Below are positions 1-7,319 of a DNA stretch of 16,346 nt, piece by piece (position 1 is the first letter of the stretch; every line of letters starts with the position of its first letter). The DNA lies in assembly GCA_903866425.1 (NCBI GenBank), contig CAIPNN010000027.1, positions 1 through 16,346 on the forward strand, written 5' to 3'. Origin of the DNA: an uncultured Actinomycetes bacterium. Lineage in GTDB: Bacteria > Actinomycetota > Thermoleophilia > Miltoncostaeales > Miltoncostaeaceae. The position numbers and the translations under genes are program-made. Under the pieces are notes generated by a model. The model made no database searches and was not told where the DNA came from. It worked only from the letters and a program-made list of their open reading frames with translations.

Positions 1-787
1 ACGCTTCGCCTATCTGCTCGGCCCGCTCGTGCGCCTGCAGATGTCGCTGGTCACCTATGCCGTCGATCTCCTCGAGGGCCAGGGCTTCACCCCGGTCATC
101 CCCCCGGTGCTGGTACGTGAGGAGGCGCTGCTCGGCACGGGATTCTTCCCGACCGACCGCTCGGCCATCTACGAGACCGCCGCGGACGATCTGTTTCTGG
201 TCGGCACCTCTGAGGTGCCCCTCGCGGCGCTGCATCAGGACGAAATCCTCTCCGAGGATGATCTGCCGCTGCGGTACGCCGGAATCTCCACCTGCTTCCG
301 GCGAGAGGCGGGCGCTGCGGGGCGCGACACCCGCGGAATCTTTCGCGTGCACCAGTTCGACAAGGTTGAGATGTTCTCGTTCGTCACGCCCGAGCAGTCC
401 GCCGATGAGCACCTGCGCATCCTCAGCCTCGAGGAGCGGATCCTTCAGGATCTGCAGATCCCGTACCGGGTCGTTGATGTCGCCGTCGGCGACCTCGGCG
501 CATCCGCCGCCCGCAAGTTCGACTGCGAAGCGTGGATGCCGGGGCAGGGGCGGTACCGCGAGGTCACCTCGTGCTCCAATTGCACCGACTATCAGGCACG
601 CCGCCTGCGCTGCCGCACCAAGCGCGGCAAGGAGACGTTGCCCGTGCACACGCTGAATGGCACCGCCGTCGCCGTGGGTCGCACCCTCATCGCGCTGCTC
701 GAGAACCACCAGCGCCCTGACGGCAGCGTGGCGATTCCCGAAGTACTCCAGGCCTTCGGCGCCCCACCCGAACTGACGCCCCGCTGA
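1..787 (+). CDS. serS: Seryl-tRNA synthetase, C-terminal catalytic part (5' end outside window)
   Basis: The protein charges tRNA-Ser with serine in the cytoplasm. The reading frame is open from base 2, so the N-terminal coiled-coil arm and part of the catalytic core lie outside the window; the visible 261 residues hold the class II synthetase core. Motif 1 region is seen as QGFTPVIPPVLVREE, motif 2 as CFRREAGAAGRDTRGIFRVHQF, whose arginines contact ATP, and motif 3 as LNGTAVAVGRTLIALLENHQ. The TSEVPL stretch and the SCSNCTDYQARR segment are typical of bacterial SerRS. The stop at 785-787 is followed 4 nt later by the next start, so serS appears to head a three-gene transcription unit. Two tRNA-Ser genes lie about 6 kb downstream. 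Identification is near certain. Confidence 0.97.
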   Translation, partial: RFAYLLGPLVRLQMSLVTYAVDLLEGQGFTPVIPPVLVREEALLGTGFFPTDRSAIYETAADDLFLVGTSEVPLAALHQDEILSEDDLPLRYAGISTCFRREAGAAGRDTRGIFRVHQFDKVEMFSFVTPEQSADEHLRILSLEERILQDLQIPYRVVDVAVGDLGASAARKFDCEAWMPGQGRYREVTSCSNCTDYQARRLRCRTKRGKETLPVHTLNGTAVAVGRTLIALLENHQRPDGSVAIPEVLQAFGAPPELTPR

Positions 788-791
788 TGCC

Positions 792-1613
792 ATGACCACT
801 CCCCGGGTCGTGATCGTCGGCCACGTGGAGTGGGTCACGCACGCGCTCGGGGAGGTACCGGGCCGCGGTCACATCGCCGACCTCCATGACGCGTTCGTGG
901 AGCCCGCAGGGGGTGGGGGAGTCGCGGCCGTTGCGGCAGCGCGGGCTGGCGCTCAGGTGTGTCTTCTCACTGCCTTCGGCGACGACTTCCCAGCAGAGCG
1001 GTGCATCAACCTGCTCCGCGGGGCCGGCGTGGAGCTCGCCGCCGCCCGACGCCCGGTTGCGCAGACACCCGTGCTCACGATCACCGACGTGGCCGGCGAG
1101 CGCACCATCATGGTGGTGGGGGACCGGCTTCAGGCCCGCGCGGCAGACGGCATCCACGAGGCGGCGCTCGCGGGGGCCGCAGCTGCGTATTACACCGGTG
1201 AAGACCCTGCACTCCTGGCCGAGGTGCGCGCTCGCGTGCCGATGCTCGTGGTGAGCGCCCGCCGCAGGGCCGACCTCGTGGCGGCGGGGATCACTCCGGA
1301 TGTGCTGGTCGGCAGCTTGAGCGATCCCGATGAGGACCCACGAGACCTCCCAGATGACCTCCGCCCCCCGTGGATCGTTCAAACCGACGGCCGAAACGGG
1401 GGCGTCATCATCGCTGCTGACGGCGCGCGCAGTCGCTACCTGCCCGCACCGCCACCTGGCGACGTCATCGACACCTACGGGTGCGGCGACACCTTCGCCG
1501 CTGCGCTCACTGTGGGGCTTGGGCGGGGGCTCAGCGTCGCCGATGCCGCTGCCATCGGGGCCCGCGCCGGCGCTACCTGCACCACATGGAGGGGCGGAAT
1601 CGGACCCACGTGA
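792..1613 (+). CDS. PfkB-family carbohydrate kinase (ribokinase-like)
   Basis: This 273-residue protein has the ribokinase/PfkB fold, which phosphorylates sugars or nucleosides with ATP. The C-terminal PfkB signature is DTYGCGDTFAAAL (about residues 227-239), with D233 as the expected catalytic base and the GCGD glycines forming the anion hole. The N-terminal substrate region has a glycine run (PAGGGGVAAVAAARAG, about 38-53) where many relatives have GG-x-x-N, so the usual asparagine is not seen. The family member AFGDDF (61-66) matches the usual G-x-D-x-F-G area loosely. The start is ATG at 792, 4 nt after serS. Its stop TGA overlaps the next GTG start. The substrate cannot be told from the sequence. 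Confidence 0.85.
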   Translation: MTTPRVVIVGHVEWVTHALGEVPGRGHIADLHDAFVEPAGGGGVAAVAAARAGAQVCLLTAFGDDFPAERCINLLRGAGVELAAARRPVAQTPVLTITDVAGERTIMVVGDRLQARAADGIHEAALAGAAAAYYTGEDPALLAEVRARVPMLVVSARRRADLVAAGITPDVLVGSLSDPDEDPRDLPDDLRPPWIVQTDGRNGGVIIAADGARSRYLPAPPPGDVIDTYGCGDTFAAALTVGLGRGLSVADAAAIGARAGATCTTWRGGIGPT

Positions 1614-2683
1614 GCGCTCACGACCCCGAGATGCCTGAGGGCGAAGCGCCCGCGGGGGTGACCCCGAGGCGAATCGTGTGGGGTGTGGTGCTCGTGGTGG
1701 TGCTGTTCGTCGGGCTGTTCGTGCTCATCAGCAAGGCTGCCGGATTCTCCAATGTCGTTGATGTGCTGCAGCACGCCGACATCAGCTGGATGGCTGCATG
1801 TTTCGCCCTGCAGGTGGTGTCGTGGGCCGGATACGTGGTGGTGATGTGGGGGGTCGTGGAGATGGACCACGGCGTGCGCCTGCGCCCATGGCATGCATTT
1901 CGCCTGTGGCTTCTGAGCCTCGGCGGTACGCGAATCGTGTCGCCGGCGGGCGCGGGTGGCATGGCCACCACGTACTGGGCGCTCTGCCGGGCGGGCATGC
2001 GCCGCCGAGACGCTCTGCGACGGGTGTTCGCCATCGGCATCCTCGTCTTCGCCGTGTTCGGCCTGCTGGCCTTCGGGGCCTCGGTCGCAGCGGCGGCCAT
2101 TGGCCCGGACGCGCCTCCAGGCATGACGCTGCCGTGGATTATCGGGGTGCCCCTGATCGGGGTGTGGGGTGTGTGGTTCGGTCTTCCCGGGCGGGCGGAG
2201 CGTGTGTCAGCGCCACGCGGTCGCGGCTGGTTCGCCCGTGGTCTGGCCGCTGCCGCGACGGGCGTCATCGTGACCCGCGACGTGCTCCTGCGTCCCCGCG
2301 CACACACGGTGCCCCTTCTGGGAACAGTCGGGTACTGGATATTCGATGTGCTGTCGCTCTGGGCCGCCATGCGTGCGGTCGGCGCGGAGGTGCCGCTGCT
2401 CGGCGTGGCGATTGGCTACGCCATTGGCTACGTGGCGATGCTCTTCCCGCTGCCCACCGGCGGGTATGGCGCGATCGACGCAGCCACCACCTTCGCGCTC
2501 ACGGCGCTCGATCTGCCGCTGGCACAAGCGTTCGCGGGTGTGGTGGTGTGGCGCGCCTTCAGCTTCTGGCTGCCCACCGTTCCCGCACTCGTGGCGCTTG
2601 CACGCGTGCGCGATCTCGGGCGGGTGATGTCCACCTATCGCCGCGGCCGCGAAGCCCCTGAAGACCCCGTCGCCGCGGCGTAG
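1610..2683 (+). CDS. UPF0104 / lysylphosphatidylglycerol synthase TM-region family membrane protein
   Basis: This is a polytopic inner-membrane protein of about 357 residues, taking GTG at 1610 as start because it overlaps the kinase stop as GTGA; an ATG at 1586 is possible but lies deeper in the kinase gene. The first membrane segment follows a short acidic N-terminus (RIVWGVVLVVVLFVGLFVLI, about 21-40). The SPAGAGGMATTYW stretch (about 111-123) and the late FPLPTGGYGAIDA stretch fit the conserved proline/glycine motifs of the YbhN/AglD/MprF membrane domain. No C-terminal DUF2156 aminoacyl-transferase domain is present, so lysyl-lipid synthesis is not implied; a lipid-flipping or lipid-handling role is inference only. 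It closes the serS-kinase unit. Confidence 0.8.
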   Translation: MSAHDPEMPEGEAPAGVTPRRIVWGVVLVVVLFVGLFVLISKAAGFSNVVDVLQHADISWMAACFALQVVSWAGYVVVMWGVVEMDHGVRLRPWHAFRLWLLSLGGTRIVSPAGAGGMATTYWALCRAGMRRRDALRRVFAIGILVFAVFGLLAFGASVAAAAIGPDAPPGMTLPWIIGVPLIGVWGVWFGLPGRAERVSAPRGRGWFARGLAAAATGVIVTRDVLLRPRAHTVPLLGTVGYWIFDVLSLWAAMRAVGAEVPLLGVAIGYAIGYVAMLFPLPTGGYGAIDAATTFALTALDLPLAQAFAGVVVWRAFSFWLPTVPALVALARVRDLGRVMSTYRRGREAPEDPVAAA

Positions 2684-2693
2684 GGGCTACGCC
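2677..2693. terminator. Hairpin carrying the stop codons of both convergent genes
   Basis: A perfect 7-bp inverted repeat, GGCGTAG and CTACGCC, with a GGG loop. The TAG of the plus-strand gene (2681-2683) and the TAG of the minus-strand gene (2687-2689 on plus as CTA) sit opposite each other in the stem. There is no T-run on either side, so bidirectional termination is inferred from position and symmetry. Confidence 0.5.
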
Positions 2694-3712
2694 TCGGGCG
2701 GCCAGCCCTCTCCCGGGCCTGCCGGGGTCTGTCCGGCCACGATCATGCGCTGGCGACCCGGATCCATGGCTTCGTATGGGCGCACGACCGGTGCGCGCCA
2801 TCCCACGTAGGAGATGCACGCGGCGTCAGGGTCGTTGGGGTGCTGGCGGATCGCTTCTGACAGCGCATGCGCGTCGCCCAGGCCGATACCGGACGAGATA
2901 CCGGTTTCAGGACCGAAGAAGTGCGCCGAGTCACCGATGAGCACCAGGCCCGGGGTCCACCACTCAGGCGTGGTGAGCAGTTCGGGCTCGCCGTACCGCA
3001 CCTGCTCGATGCTCTCGAGCGCCTCCACGCCAAGTCGCGACTCAGGAAGCAGTCGCGTCCACATCTCCTTCACGGCATCCAGGCCCGGGGCCAGCGCGGC
3101 CTCGGCACCGACCTTGTCGATGCTGCGCCAGCCTGCGGAGCCCTGCGGCCACGAGAGCATGCCGATGTGCTGGCCGTTGGAGGTATAGGCCATGGCGAAC
3201 GAGGTCTCTGATGGGGTCGTGCTCATCCATGCCAGGGTGCCCTCTGGCAACGCCGCGTAGTGGGCCTCCATGCCCGCCATGGCGCGCACGCGAGAGTCTT
3301 TCCCGTCGCAGGCGATGACGAGATCGCTTTCGATGGTGCGCTGGCCATCGGGACCCTCGATGACCACTCCCACAACGCGCCCGTCGTCGCTCTTCACGAG
3401 GTCAACCACGGAGTGCTCGTACTCCACGGGCAGGTCTTCGGCAATCGCGTTGATCACCTTGCCCACCTCGATGCACACGGCGACAGCCGCCTGCCCGTCC
3501 TGCGGAGCGATCTCGCGGCCCTCAGGCCACACGGCATCAAGGACGCCAATCTCCTTGAGGGGCTCATAGCCCTGGAAACCGAGCATGTACCCGCGAGGGA
3601 TGTACGCCCCCTCCGGCATGCGCTCGATGATCGTCGGCTCAAACCCGCGTGCCCGGAGGAGCTTTCCGAGCGTCAAGCCGACCATGCCCCCGCCTGCGAT
3701 CACGATCTTCAT
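2687..3712 (-). CDS. FAD-dependent monooxygenase, PHBH-like class A family
   Basis: This 341-residue flavoprotein belongs to the FAD/NAD(P)H-dependent aromatic hydroxylase-type superfamily. The N-terminal dinucleotide-binding loop is GGGMVG (7-12), with E30 at the end of strand 2 for ribose binding. The DG motif is seen as LVIACDGKDSRVR (131-143), and the GD motif as VLIGDSAHFFGPETG (257-271), which contacts FAD ribose and pyrophosphate. It is shorter than many family members, which run to nearly 400 residues, so the C-terminal part is compact. The substrate is unknown. ATG at 3712 is supported both by an AGGA 7 nt upstream and by a TAGGAT hexamer 6 nt upstream, which could instead be a -10 box of a leaderless transcript. 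Confidence 0.88.
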   Translation of the reverse strand: MKIVIAGGGMVGLTLGKLLRARGFEPTIIERMPEGAYIPRGYMLGFQGYEPLKEIGVLDAVWPEGREIAPQDGQAAVAVCIEVGKVINAIAEDLPVEYEHSVVDLVKSDDGRVVGVVIEGPDGQRTIESDLVIACDGKDSRVRAMAGMEAHYAALPEGTLAWMSTTPSETSFAMAYTSNGQHIGMLSWPQGSAGWRSIDKVGAEAALAPGLDAVKEMWTRLLPESRLGVEALESIEQVRYGEPELLTTPEWWTPGLVLIGDSAHFFGPETGISSGIGLGDAHALSEAIRQHPNDPDAACISYVGWRAPVVRPYEAMDPGRQRMIVAGQTPAGPGEGWPPEA

Positions 3713-3718
3713 GCGCCA

Positions 3719-3724
3719 ATCCTA
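3719..3724 (-). promoter_or_regulatory. Putative -10 box (TAGGAT), 6 nt before the monooxygenase ATG
   Basis: TAGGAT-N6-ATG fits the TANNNT-N6-start pattern of leaderless actinobacterial transcripts. The same bases contain AGGA and could serve as a Shine-Dalgarno, so the reading is ambiguous. No convincing -35 box is seen. Confidence 0.45.
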
Positions 3725-3762
3725 CCGGTGTCACAGTGGTCGCGGGCACCTGTACCAAAGGT

Positions 3763-3768
3763 TACGAT
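3763..3768 (+). promoter_or_regulatory. Putative -10 box (TACGAT), 6 nt before the PstS-like ATG
   Basis: TACGAT-N6-ATG places the transcription start at or next to the A of the start codon at 3775. No strong Shine-Dalgarno sits at normal spacing; the closest is AAAGG at 3757-3761, 13 nt away. This would be the promoter for the three-gene lipoprotein/DUF4239 operon. The -35 region is not recognisable. Confidence 0.5.
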
Positions 3769-3774
3769 GGCCGG

Positions 3775-4782
3775 ATGGTCGCCCCCTTCGTCCGAACCTC
3801 CCTCCGCGCCATTGGGGCGCTTGCGGCCATTGCCGGGCTGCCACTCGCCGTGGGGTGCGGTGGCGACCTTGAGGGGCGCGTTTCCGTTGTCGGCTCAGCA
3901 ACCGTGCTTCCGTATGCGTCGGCTGTTGCCGGGGCCTTTGCCGCGGCGAACCCGCTTGTTGACGTGTCGCTGCGGATGGACGGGACGGCCTCGGGGTTCA
4001 CGGTTTTCTGCGACGGCACCGCGCCCATTGCGGCAGCCTCGCGGCCGCTCAACGACGTGGAGGCGCTCGCCTGTCGCGCGACGGGCGTGACCTATGCCCA
4101 GCTGCCCGTCGCGAAGGATGCGCTCGTCGTGTTCACGAGTCCCGAGAACACGCAGGTGTCGTGCCTGTCCCTGCAGGACCTCTATGCCCTCACGTCAACC
4201 GAGGCCGCGGGTGGCAAAACATGGAAGAGCGCCTCCGCGGTGGCTCGTGCGCTCGGATCGCAGACGACGCTTCCTGCCGTGGGCATCAGCGTGGTCACGC
4301 CAGACACGATGTCTGGATCCCGACAGTTGTTCGTCGAAAAGGTCATCGAGCCCTCAGCGCAGATGCGCAAAAAGGCAGCCGACCTTCGACCTGACCATCG
4401 TGACGTGTCCCGGGAGATGGAGCTGCTCGCAGCGACGGACGAGAAGGGCGTGCTCGCCTTCGCCGGGTACGCGACCGTTGCCCCGTGGGGGGACAAGGTG
4501 CGCAAGATCTCGATCCGGGTCGGCGAGGATTGCGTGGAACCGACGCCGTCCAACATCGCCTCGGGCCGTTACCCATTGAGCCGCCCCCTGTTCTTCTACG
4601 CCAATGTGCGGGCCGCCCAGAAAAGTGGGGCCGTCACCGCCCTCACGGATGCGCTGATCGACGAGGGGGCGATGGCCTCGGGCGGCGACGGCGTTGTCAT
4701 CCCGCTCTCGCCTGAGCAGATTGCCGCGACTCAACGCACGTGGGAGTCGGCGCTCTCCGGTGACCAGTCGGTGAGCCCATGA
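3775..4782 (+). CDS. PstS-like phosphate-type substrate-binding lipoprotein
   Basis: This 335-residue protein resembles the PstS family of extracytoplasmic oxyanion-binding proteins. A basic start and hydrophobic segment end in LPLAVGC with C28 as the likely lipidated cysteine; alanine at -3 makes the lipobox slightly relaxed. The mature part begins with the PstS-type motif VVGSATVLPYASAVAGAF (38-55), followed by MDGTASGFTVFCDGTAPIAA and ASRPLNDVEALAC (C79 and C100 may pair). The MSGSRQLFVEKVI stretch (179-191) matches the conserved second phosphate loop region. It is not followed by PstC, PstA or PstB. Its stop overlaps the next start as ATGA, so expression is coupled to the DUF4239 protein. 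The ligand could be phosphate or another anion. ATG 3775 was chosen because the signal peptide starts there. Confidence 0.8.
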   Translation: MVAPFVRTSLRAIGALAAIAGLPLAVGCGGDLEGRVSVVGSATVLPYASAVAGAFAAANPLVDVSLRMDGTASGFTVFCDGTAPIAAASRPLNDVEALACRATGVTYAQLPVAKDALVVFTSPENTQVSCLSLQDLYALTSTEAAGGKTWKSASAVARALGSQTTLPAVGISVVTPDTMSGSRQLFVEKVIEPSAQMRKKAADLRPDHRDVSREMELLAATDEKGVLAFAGYATVAPWGDKVRKISIRVGEDCVEPTPSNIASGRYPLSRPLFFYANVRAAQKSGAVTALTDALIDEGAMASGGDGVVIPLSPEQIAATQRTWESALSGDQSVSP

Positions 4783-5600
4783 CTCTCGACATCAGCCTCC
4801 TCACCAGTCTCAACGTGTGGGTGCTCATGCTGGGCGCCCTGCTGGTGACGATGTTCATCGCGGCGGCCCTCGCATTTGCGTTCCACCGCTACCTGCGTGG
4901 CGATTCGGCCGAGAAGGCCGGCATCACCGCCGCGGCCTACATGACCGCGCTCGGCAGCCTGTTCGCCATCCTCACCGGATTCCTGATCAACTCGGAGTAC
5001 GGCACGCTCCGCCAGGCGCAGGACGTCGTCGCGGTCGAGGTGTCAGCCGCCAGCCGTCTGGCGTACGCGTCGGCAGGCCTGCCACCTTCAGACGGGGAGC
5101 GCGTGCAAGCCGACCTGAGTGCGTATCTCGACTCGCTGCTGAAGGGGGAGTGGCGCGCGCTCTCCGAGCGACAGGCCGACATCTCTCCGGCGGTGCCCAC
5201 ACTTCGGGCGCTTCAACGGGACGTGGCGCAGCTCGCGGCCCGCGAATACGTCGCGGGCGCAACGGCCGACGCATTGCAGGGTGCGATCGATGACATGACC
5301 CAGAGCCGCCGTGAGCGTGTCGCAATCGCAGACCGGTCACTTCCGACTCCACTGCTCATCCTCGCAATTCTCGCGGGGCTTGCACTGGCCGCGAACGCCT
5401 TGCTCGTGTCCAATCGCTCGGGTCGCAGATACAGCCTCGTCGCTGGCGGGATCATCGTGATCATCGCGCTCGATGTGGCCGCAATCCTTGCGATCAGCGC
5501 ACCGTTCCAAGGCGCATTCCTGGTCGAGACGGCACCGATCTTGCAACTGTCAGCTGAGGTGCACTCGGGGCAGTATCTGCCGTGGGTGGTGCAGCCATGA
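4779..5600 (+). CDS. DUF4239 (bestrophin-like) integral membrane protein
   Basis: This 273-residue protein has two membrane segments near the N-terminus (about 10-36 and 46-72, including TALGSLFAILTGFLINSEY), a soluble helical stretch of about 110 residues rich in Glu, Arg and Ala, and two further membrane segments near the C-terminus (about 190-210 and 220-245). This 2+2 arrangement and the ALGSLFAILTGFL segment fit the DUF4239 family, which is described as bestrophin-like and has no settled function. It overlaps both neighbours by 4 nt (ATGA at 4779-4782 and at 5597-5600), so it is made together with two different lipoproteins. A channel or signalling role is inference from family resemblance. 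Confidence 0.7.
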   Translation: MTLDISLLTSLNVWVLMLGALLVTMFIAAALAFAFHRYLRGDSAEKAGITAAAYMTALGSLFAILTGFLINSEYGTLRQAQDVVAVEVSAASRLAYASAGLPPSDGERVQADLSAYLDSLLKGEWRALSERQADISPAVPTLRALQRDVAQLAAREYVAGATADALQGAIDDMTQSRRERVAIADRSLPTPLLILAILAGLALAANALLVSNRSGRRYSLVAGGIIVIIALDVAAILAISAPFQGAFLVETAPILQLSAEVHSGQYLPWVVQP

Positions 5601-6892
5601 TCATCCGACGCCTCGTCGCCGCACTGGGAGCCGCGGTTGTGGCCACCATCGCACTCTCCGGGTGCGGCGACACCACGCCGAGCCTCGCGGAACTCGGCTG
5701 CCGTACCGCAAGCGACTGCGTCGTCGTGCGTCTCGGGGAGACGATTCCACTGGGCGCCCTCGTGGACGAGTCCGACGCCATCGGGACGGACACCCAGCGA
5801 TCGGCGCGCTTGGCGATCGACTATCTCGACGGGTCGTTCGACGGCACGGACGGGCTCCTGCTCGGCCACCCGGTCGCCCTGGCCGTTGAACCTGAGTTCT
5901 GCACACCCGAAGGGGGTGTGGAGGGTGCCAAGCGCCTCCTTCTCGACCCCAATCTGGTGGCAGTGCTCGGAACAACCTGCTCGGGTGCCGCGTATCAGGC
6001 GGCAGCAACCGTTCTGTCGCAGGCGAAGGTGTTGATGGTGTCGCCCAGCAACACGTCTCCAAAGCTCACCGACCCAGCAGAGCACGAACGCTTCTACTTC
6101 CGCACCTCGTTCAATGACCTGGTGCAGGGCGCCGTGGTGGCTGACTTCGCACGCGAGCGCCTGCGCGCCACACGGGCGGCGACCGTGTTCACGGGCGACG
6201 CCTACTCGAAGACCCTGGGCGAGACCTTCACCCGCGCCTTCACCGCAGCCGGAGGGCGGGTTGCTGCCGCCAGGCAGGTCAGTGCGTCAGGGTCAGCGGA
6301 GTCAACCGTCCAGGCGCTTGCGGCCGCGAAGCCCTCCGTCATCTTCCTGCCCATGTTCGAGCCTCCATGTTCGCGGTTCGTGCGGGCCATACGGACGGCT
6401 CCGGCACTTCGCCGTGTGCCGATCATCGTTTCCGAGGCATGCCAGAGTCGCGCCGTCCTGAAGGCGCTCGGCTCTGCGGGGACCGGCATCTTCGCGTCAG
6501 GCCCGGACTACGGCGACCTGCGCGTGAATCGGTTCTACGCCGAGTCTTTTCTCCCGGCGTACAAGGATCGCTTCGGCGAGGCGCCTGTGTCCGTCTTTCA
6601 TGCGACTGGGTACGACGCCGCGAACCTCGTCTTCAGCGCGATCCGCAGGTCGTCCACCGAACTGCCGGGCGGCACGCTTGTGATCAACCGGGCCGCGATG
6701 CGTCAGGCGATGATCGAAACCACTGGCTACGACGGCATCTCGGGCACGCTGTCGTGCCTGCCAACCGGGGACTGCGACCCGAGCACGCGCATTGCCGTGT
6801 ACCGGGCGCCGGCCTGGCCGCCGGCCGATGCGGACGCGAAGCCAGTCTTCTCGGAGCGCAAATCCCTGGCGGACGTCATCGCCGCAGGGTAG
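5597..6892 (+). CDS. LivJ-like (Peripla_BP_6) substrate-binding lipoprotein
   Basis: This 431-residue protein resembles the branched-chain amino acid/urea type of periplasmic-binding protein. The signal peptide ends in a textbook lipobox, ALSGC, with C23 as lipidation site. The mature part shows the type I binding-protein pattern: GETIPLGALVDESDAIGTD (47-65), RSARLAIDYL, a loop with C102 and C128 that fits the usual LivJ disulfide, LGTTCSGAAYQAA, MVSPSNTSPKLTD (147-159), and later ATGYDAANLVFSAIRR. ATG 5597 is preferred over an upstream alternative at 5582 because it overlaps the previous stop as ATGA and gives a compact signal peptide. No Liv permease or ATPase gene is nearby. The ligand is unknown. 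Confidence 0.82.
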   Translation: MIIRRLVAALGAAVVATIALSGCGDTTPSLAELGCRTASDCVVVRLGETIPLGALVDESDAIGTDTQRSARLAIDYLDGSFDGTDGLLLGHPVALAVEPEFCTPEGGVEGAKRLLLDPNLVAVLGTTCSGAAYQAAATVLSQAKVLMVSPSNTSPKLTDPAEHERFYFRTSFNDLVQGAVVADFARERLRATRAATVFTGDAYSKTLGETFTRAFTAAGGRVAAARQVSASGSAESTVQALAAAKPSVIFLPMFEPPCSRFVRAIRTAPALRRVPIIVSEACQSRAVLKALGSAGTGIFASGPDYGDLRVNRFYAESFLPAYKDRFGEAPVSVFHATGYDAANLVFSAIRRSSTELPGGTLVINRAAMRQAMIETTGYDGISGTLSCLPTGDCDPSTRIAVYRAPAWPPADADAKPVFSERKSLADVIAAG

Positions 6893-6902
6893 GTCGCGTG
6901 AG

Positions 6903-6918
6903 AGCGACTCCGGTCGCT
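6903..6918. terminator. Small hairpin between the operon end and tRNA-Ser(UGA)
   Basis: AGCGAC and GTCGCT form a 6-bp stem with a TCCG loop, 10 nt after the LivJ-like stop and downstream of the minus-strand tRNA. It could end transcripts from both sides, but it lacks a T-run. Confidence 0.35.
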
Positions 6919-6948
6919 GCCGAAGCCGCTCAGACGCCCGCACGGAAG

Positions 6949-7036
6949 CGGAGGGGGAGGGATTTGAACCCCCGGACCCGCGTAACGGATCAACGGTTTT
7001 CAAGACCGCCGCATTCGACCGCTCTGCCACCCCTCC
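6949..7036 (-). tRNA. tRNA-Ser, anticodon UGA
   Basis: The minus strand folds into an 88-nt class II tRNA. The acceptor stem is GGAGGGG with CCCCTCC, and the discriminator is G. The anticodon loop reads CTTGAAA, giving UGA for UCN serine codons. A long variable arm and a GGTTCAAAT T-loop region are present. CCA is not encoded. A TATGGT hexamer lies 7 nt upstream of the mature 5' end. Confidence 0.95.
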
Positions 7037-7043
7037 GCCGGGG

Positions 7044-7049
7044 ACCATA
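7044..7049 (-). promoter_or_regulatory. Putative -10 box (TATGGT) for tRNA-Ser(UGA)
   Basis: TATGGT lies 7 nt before the mature 5' end of the tRNA, which would leave only about one leader base on the primary transcript. It shares a 44-bp intergenic spacer with the divergent tRNA-Ser(GCU). No clear -35 box. Confidence 0.4.
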
Positions 7050-7067
7050 CCGACCGCGCGACTTGAC

Positions 7068-7073
7068 TACGAT
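7068..7073 (+). promoter_or_regulatory. Putative -10 box (TACGAT) for tRNA-Ser(GCU)
   Basis: TACGAT lies 7 nt before the mature 5' end at 7081, mirroring the arrangement on the other strand. The same hexamer precedes the PstS-like gene. No clear -35 box at 17-18 nt. Confidence 0.45.
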
Positions 7074-7080
7074 GCCGCGC

Positions 7081-7170
7081 GGAGAGGTGCCTGAGTGGTC
7101 GAAAGGGGCCGCCTGCTAAGCGGTTAACCGGGGTTAACCCGGTTCGAGGGTTCAAATCCCTTCCTCTCCG
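7081..7170 (+). tRNA. tRNA-Ser, anticodon GCU
   Basis: A 90-nt class II tRNA. The acceptor stem GGAGAGG pairs with CCTCTCC and the discriminator is G. The anticodon loop is CTGCTAA, giving GCU for AGC/AGU serine codons. The long variable arm contains the paired AACCGGGGTTAACCCGGTT segment, and the T arm carries GGGTTCAAATCCC. CCA is not encoded. Confidence 0.96.
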
Positions 7171-7174
7171 TCAT

Positions 7175-7208
7175 GCGGGCGCGTCTCCTGTGACGGGGGC
7201 GCGCCCGC
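7175..7208 (+). terminator. Hairpin terminator after tRNA-Ser(GCU)
   Basis: A perfect 9-bp GC-rich stem, GCGGGCGCG with CGCGCCCGC, with a 16-nt loop, starting 4 nt after the tRNA. It is followed by TACTGTTCC and lacks a strong T-run. Confidence 0.6.
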
Positions 7209-7319
7209 TACTGTTCCACCCACTTCAGTGACCGCACGCCCACACGCACATATCGCGCCGCGCCGTGCCTGCCCCGTCCCCGCAGAGGAGGACGCGCAGC
7301 CCCCGAGTAGGAGCGCCCG

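Noticed and set aside
1586..1612. ATG 1586 as start of the UPF0104-type membrane protein
   Set aside because: The GTG at 1610 forms the GTGA overlap with the kinase stop and leaves a sensible short cytoplasmic N-terminus; the upstream codons look like kinase-gene shadow.
3775..4782. A complete phosphate ABC transporter
   Set aside because: Only the binding-protein-like gene is present; PstC, PstA and PstB are absent and the following genes belong to other families.
7063..7068. TTGACT as a -35 box
   Set aside because: It overlaps the TACGAT hexamer, and a matching -10 at 17-18 nt would fall inside the tRNA gene.
6949..7208. tRNA-Ser genes as an integration site for a mobile element
   Set aside because: No integrase, no direct repeat of a tRNA 3' end and no foreign-looking genes were found next to them.
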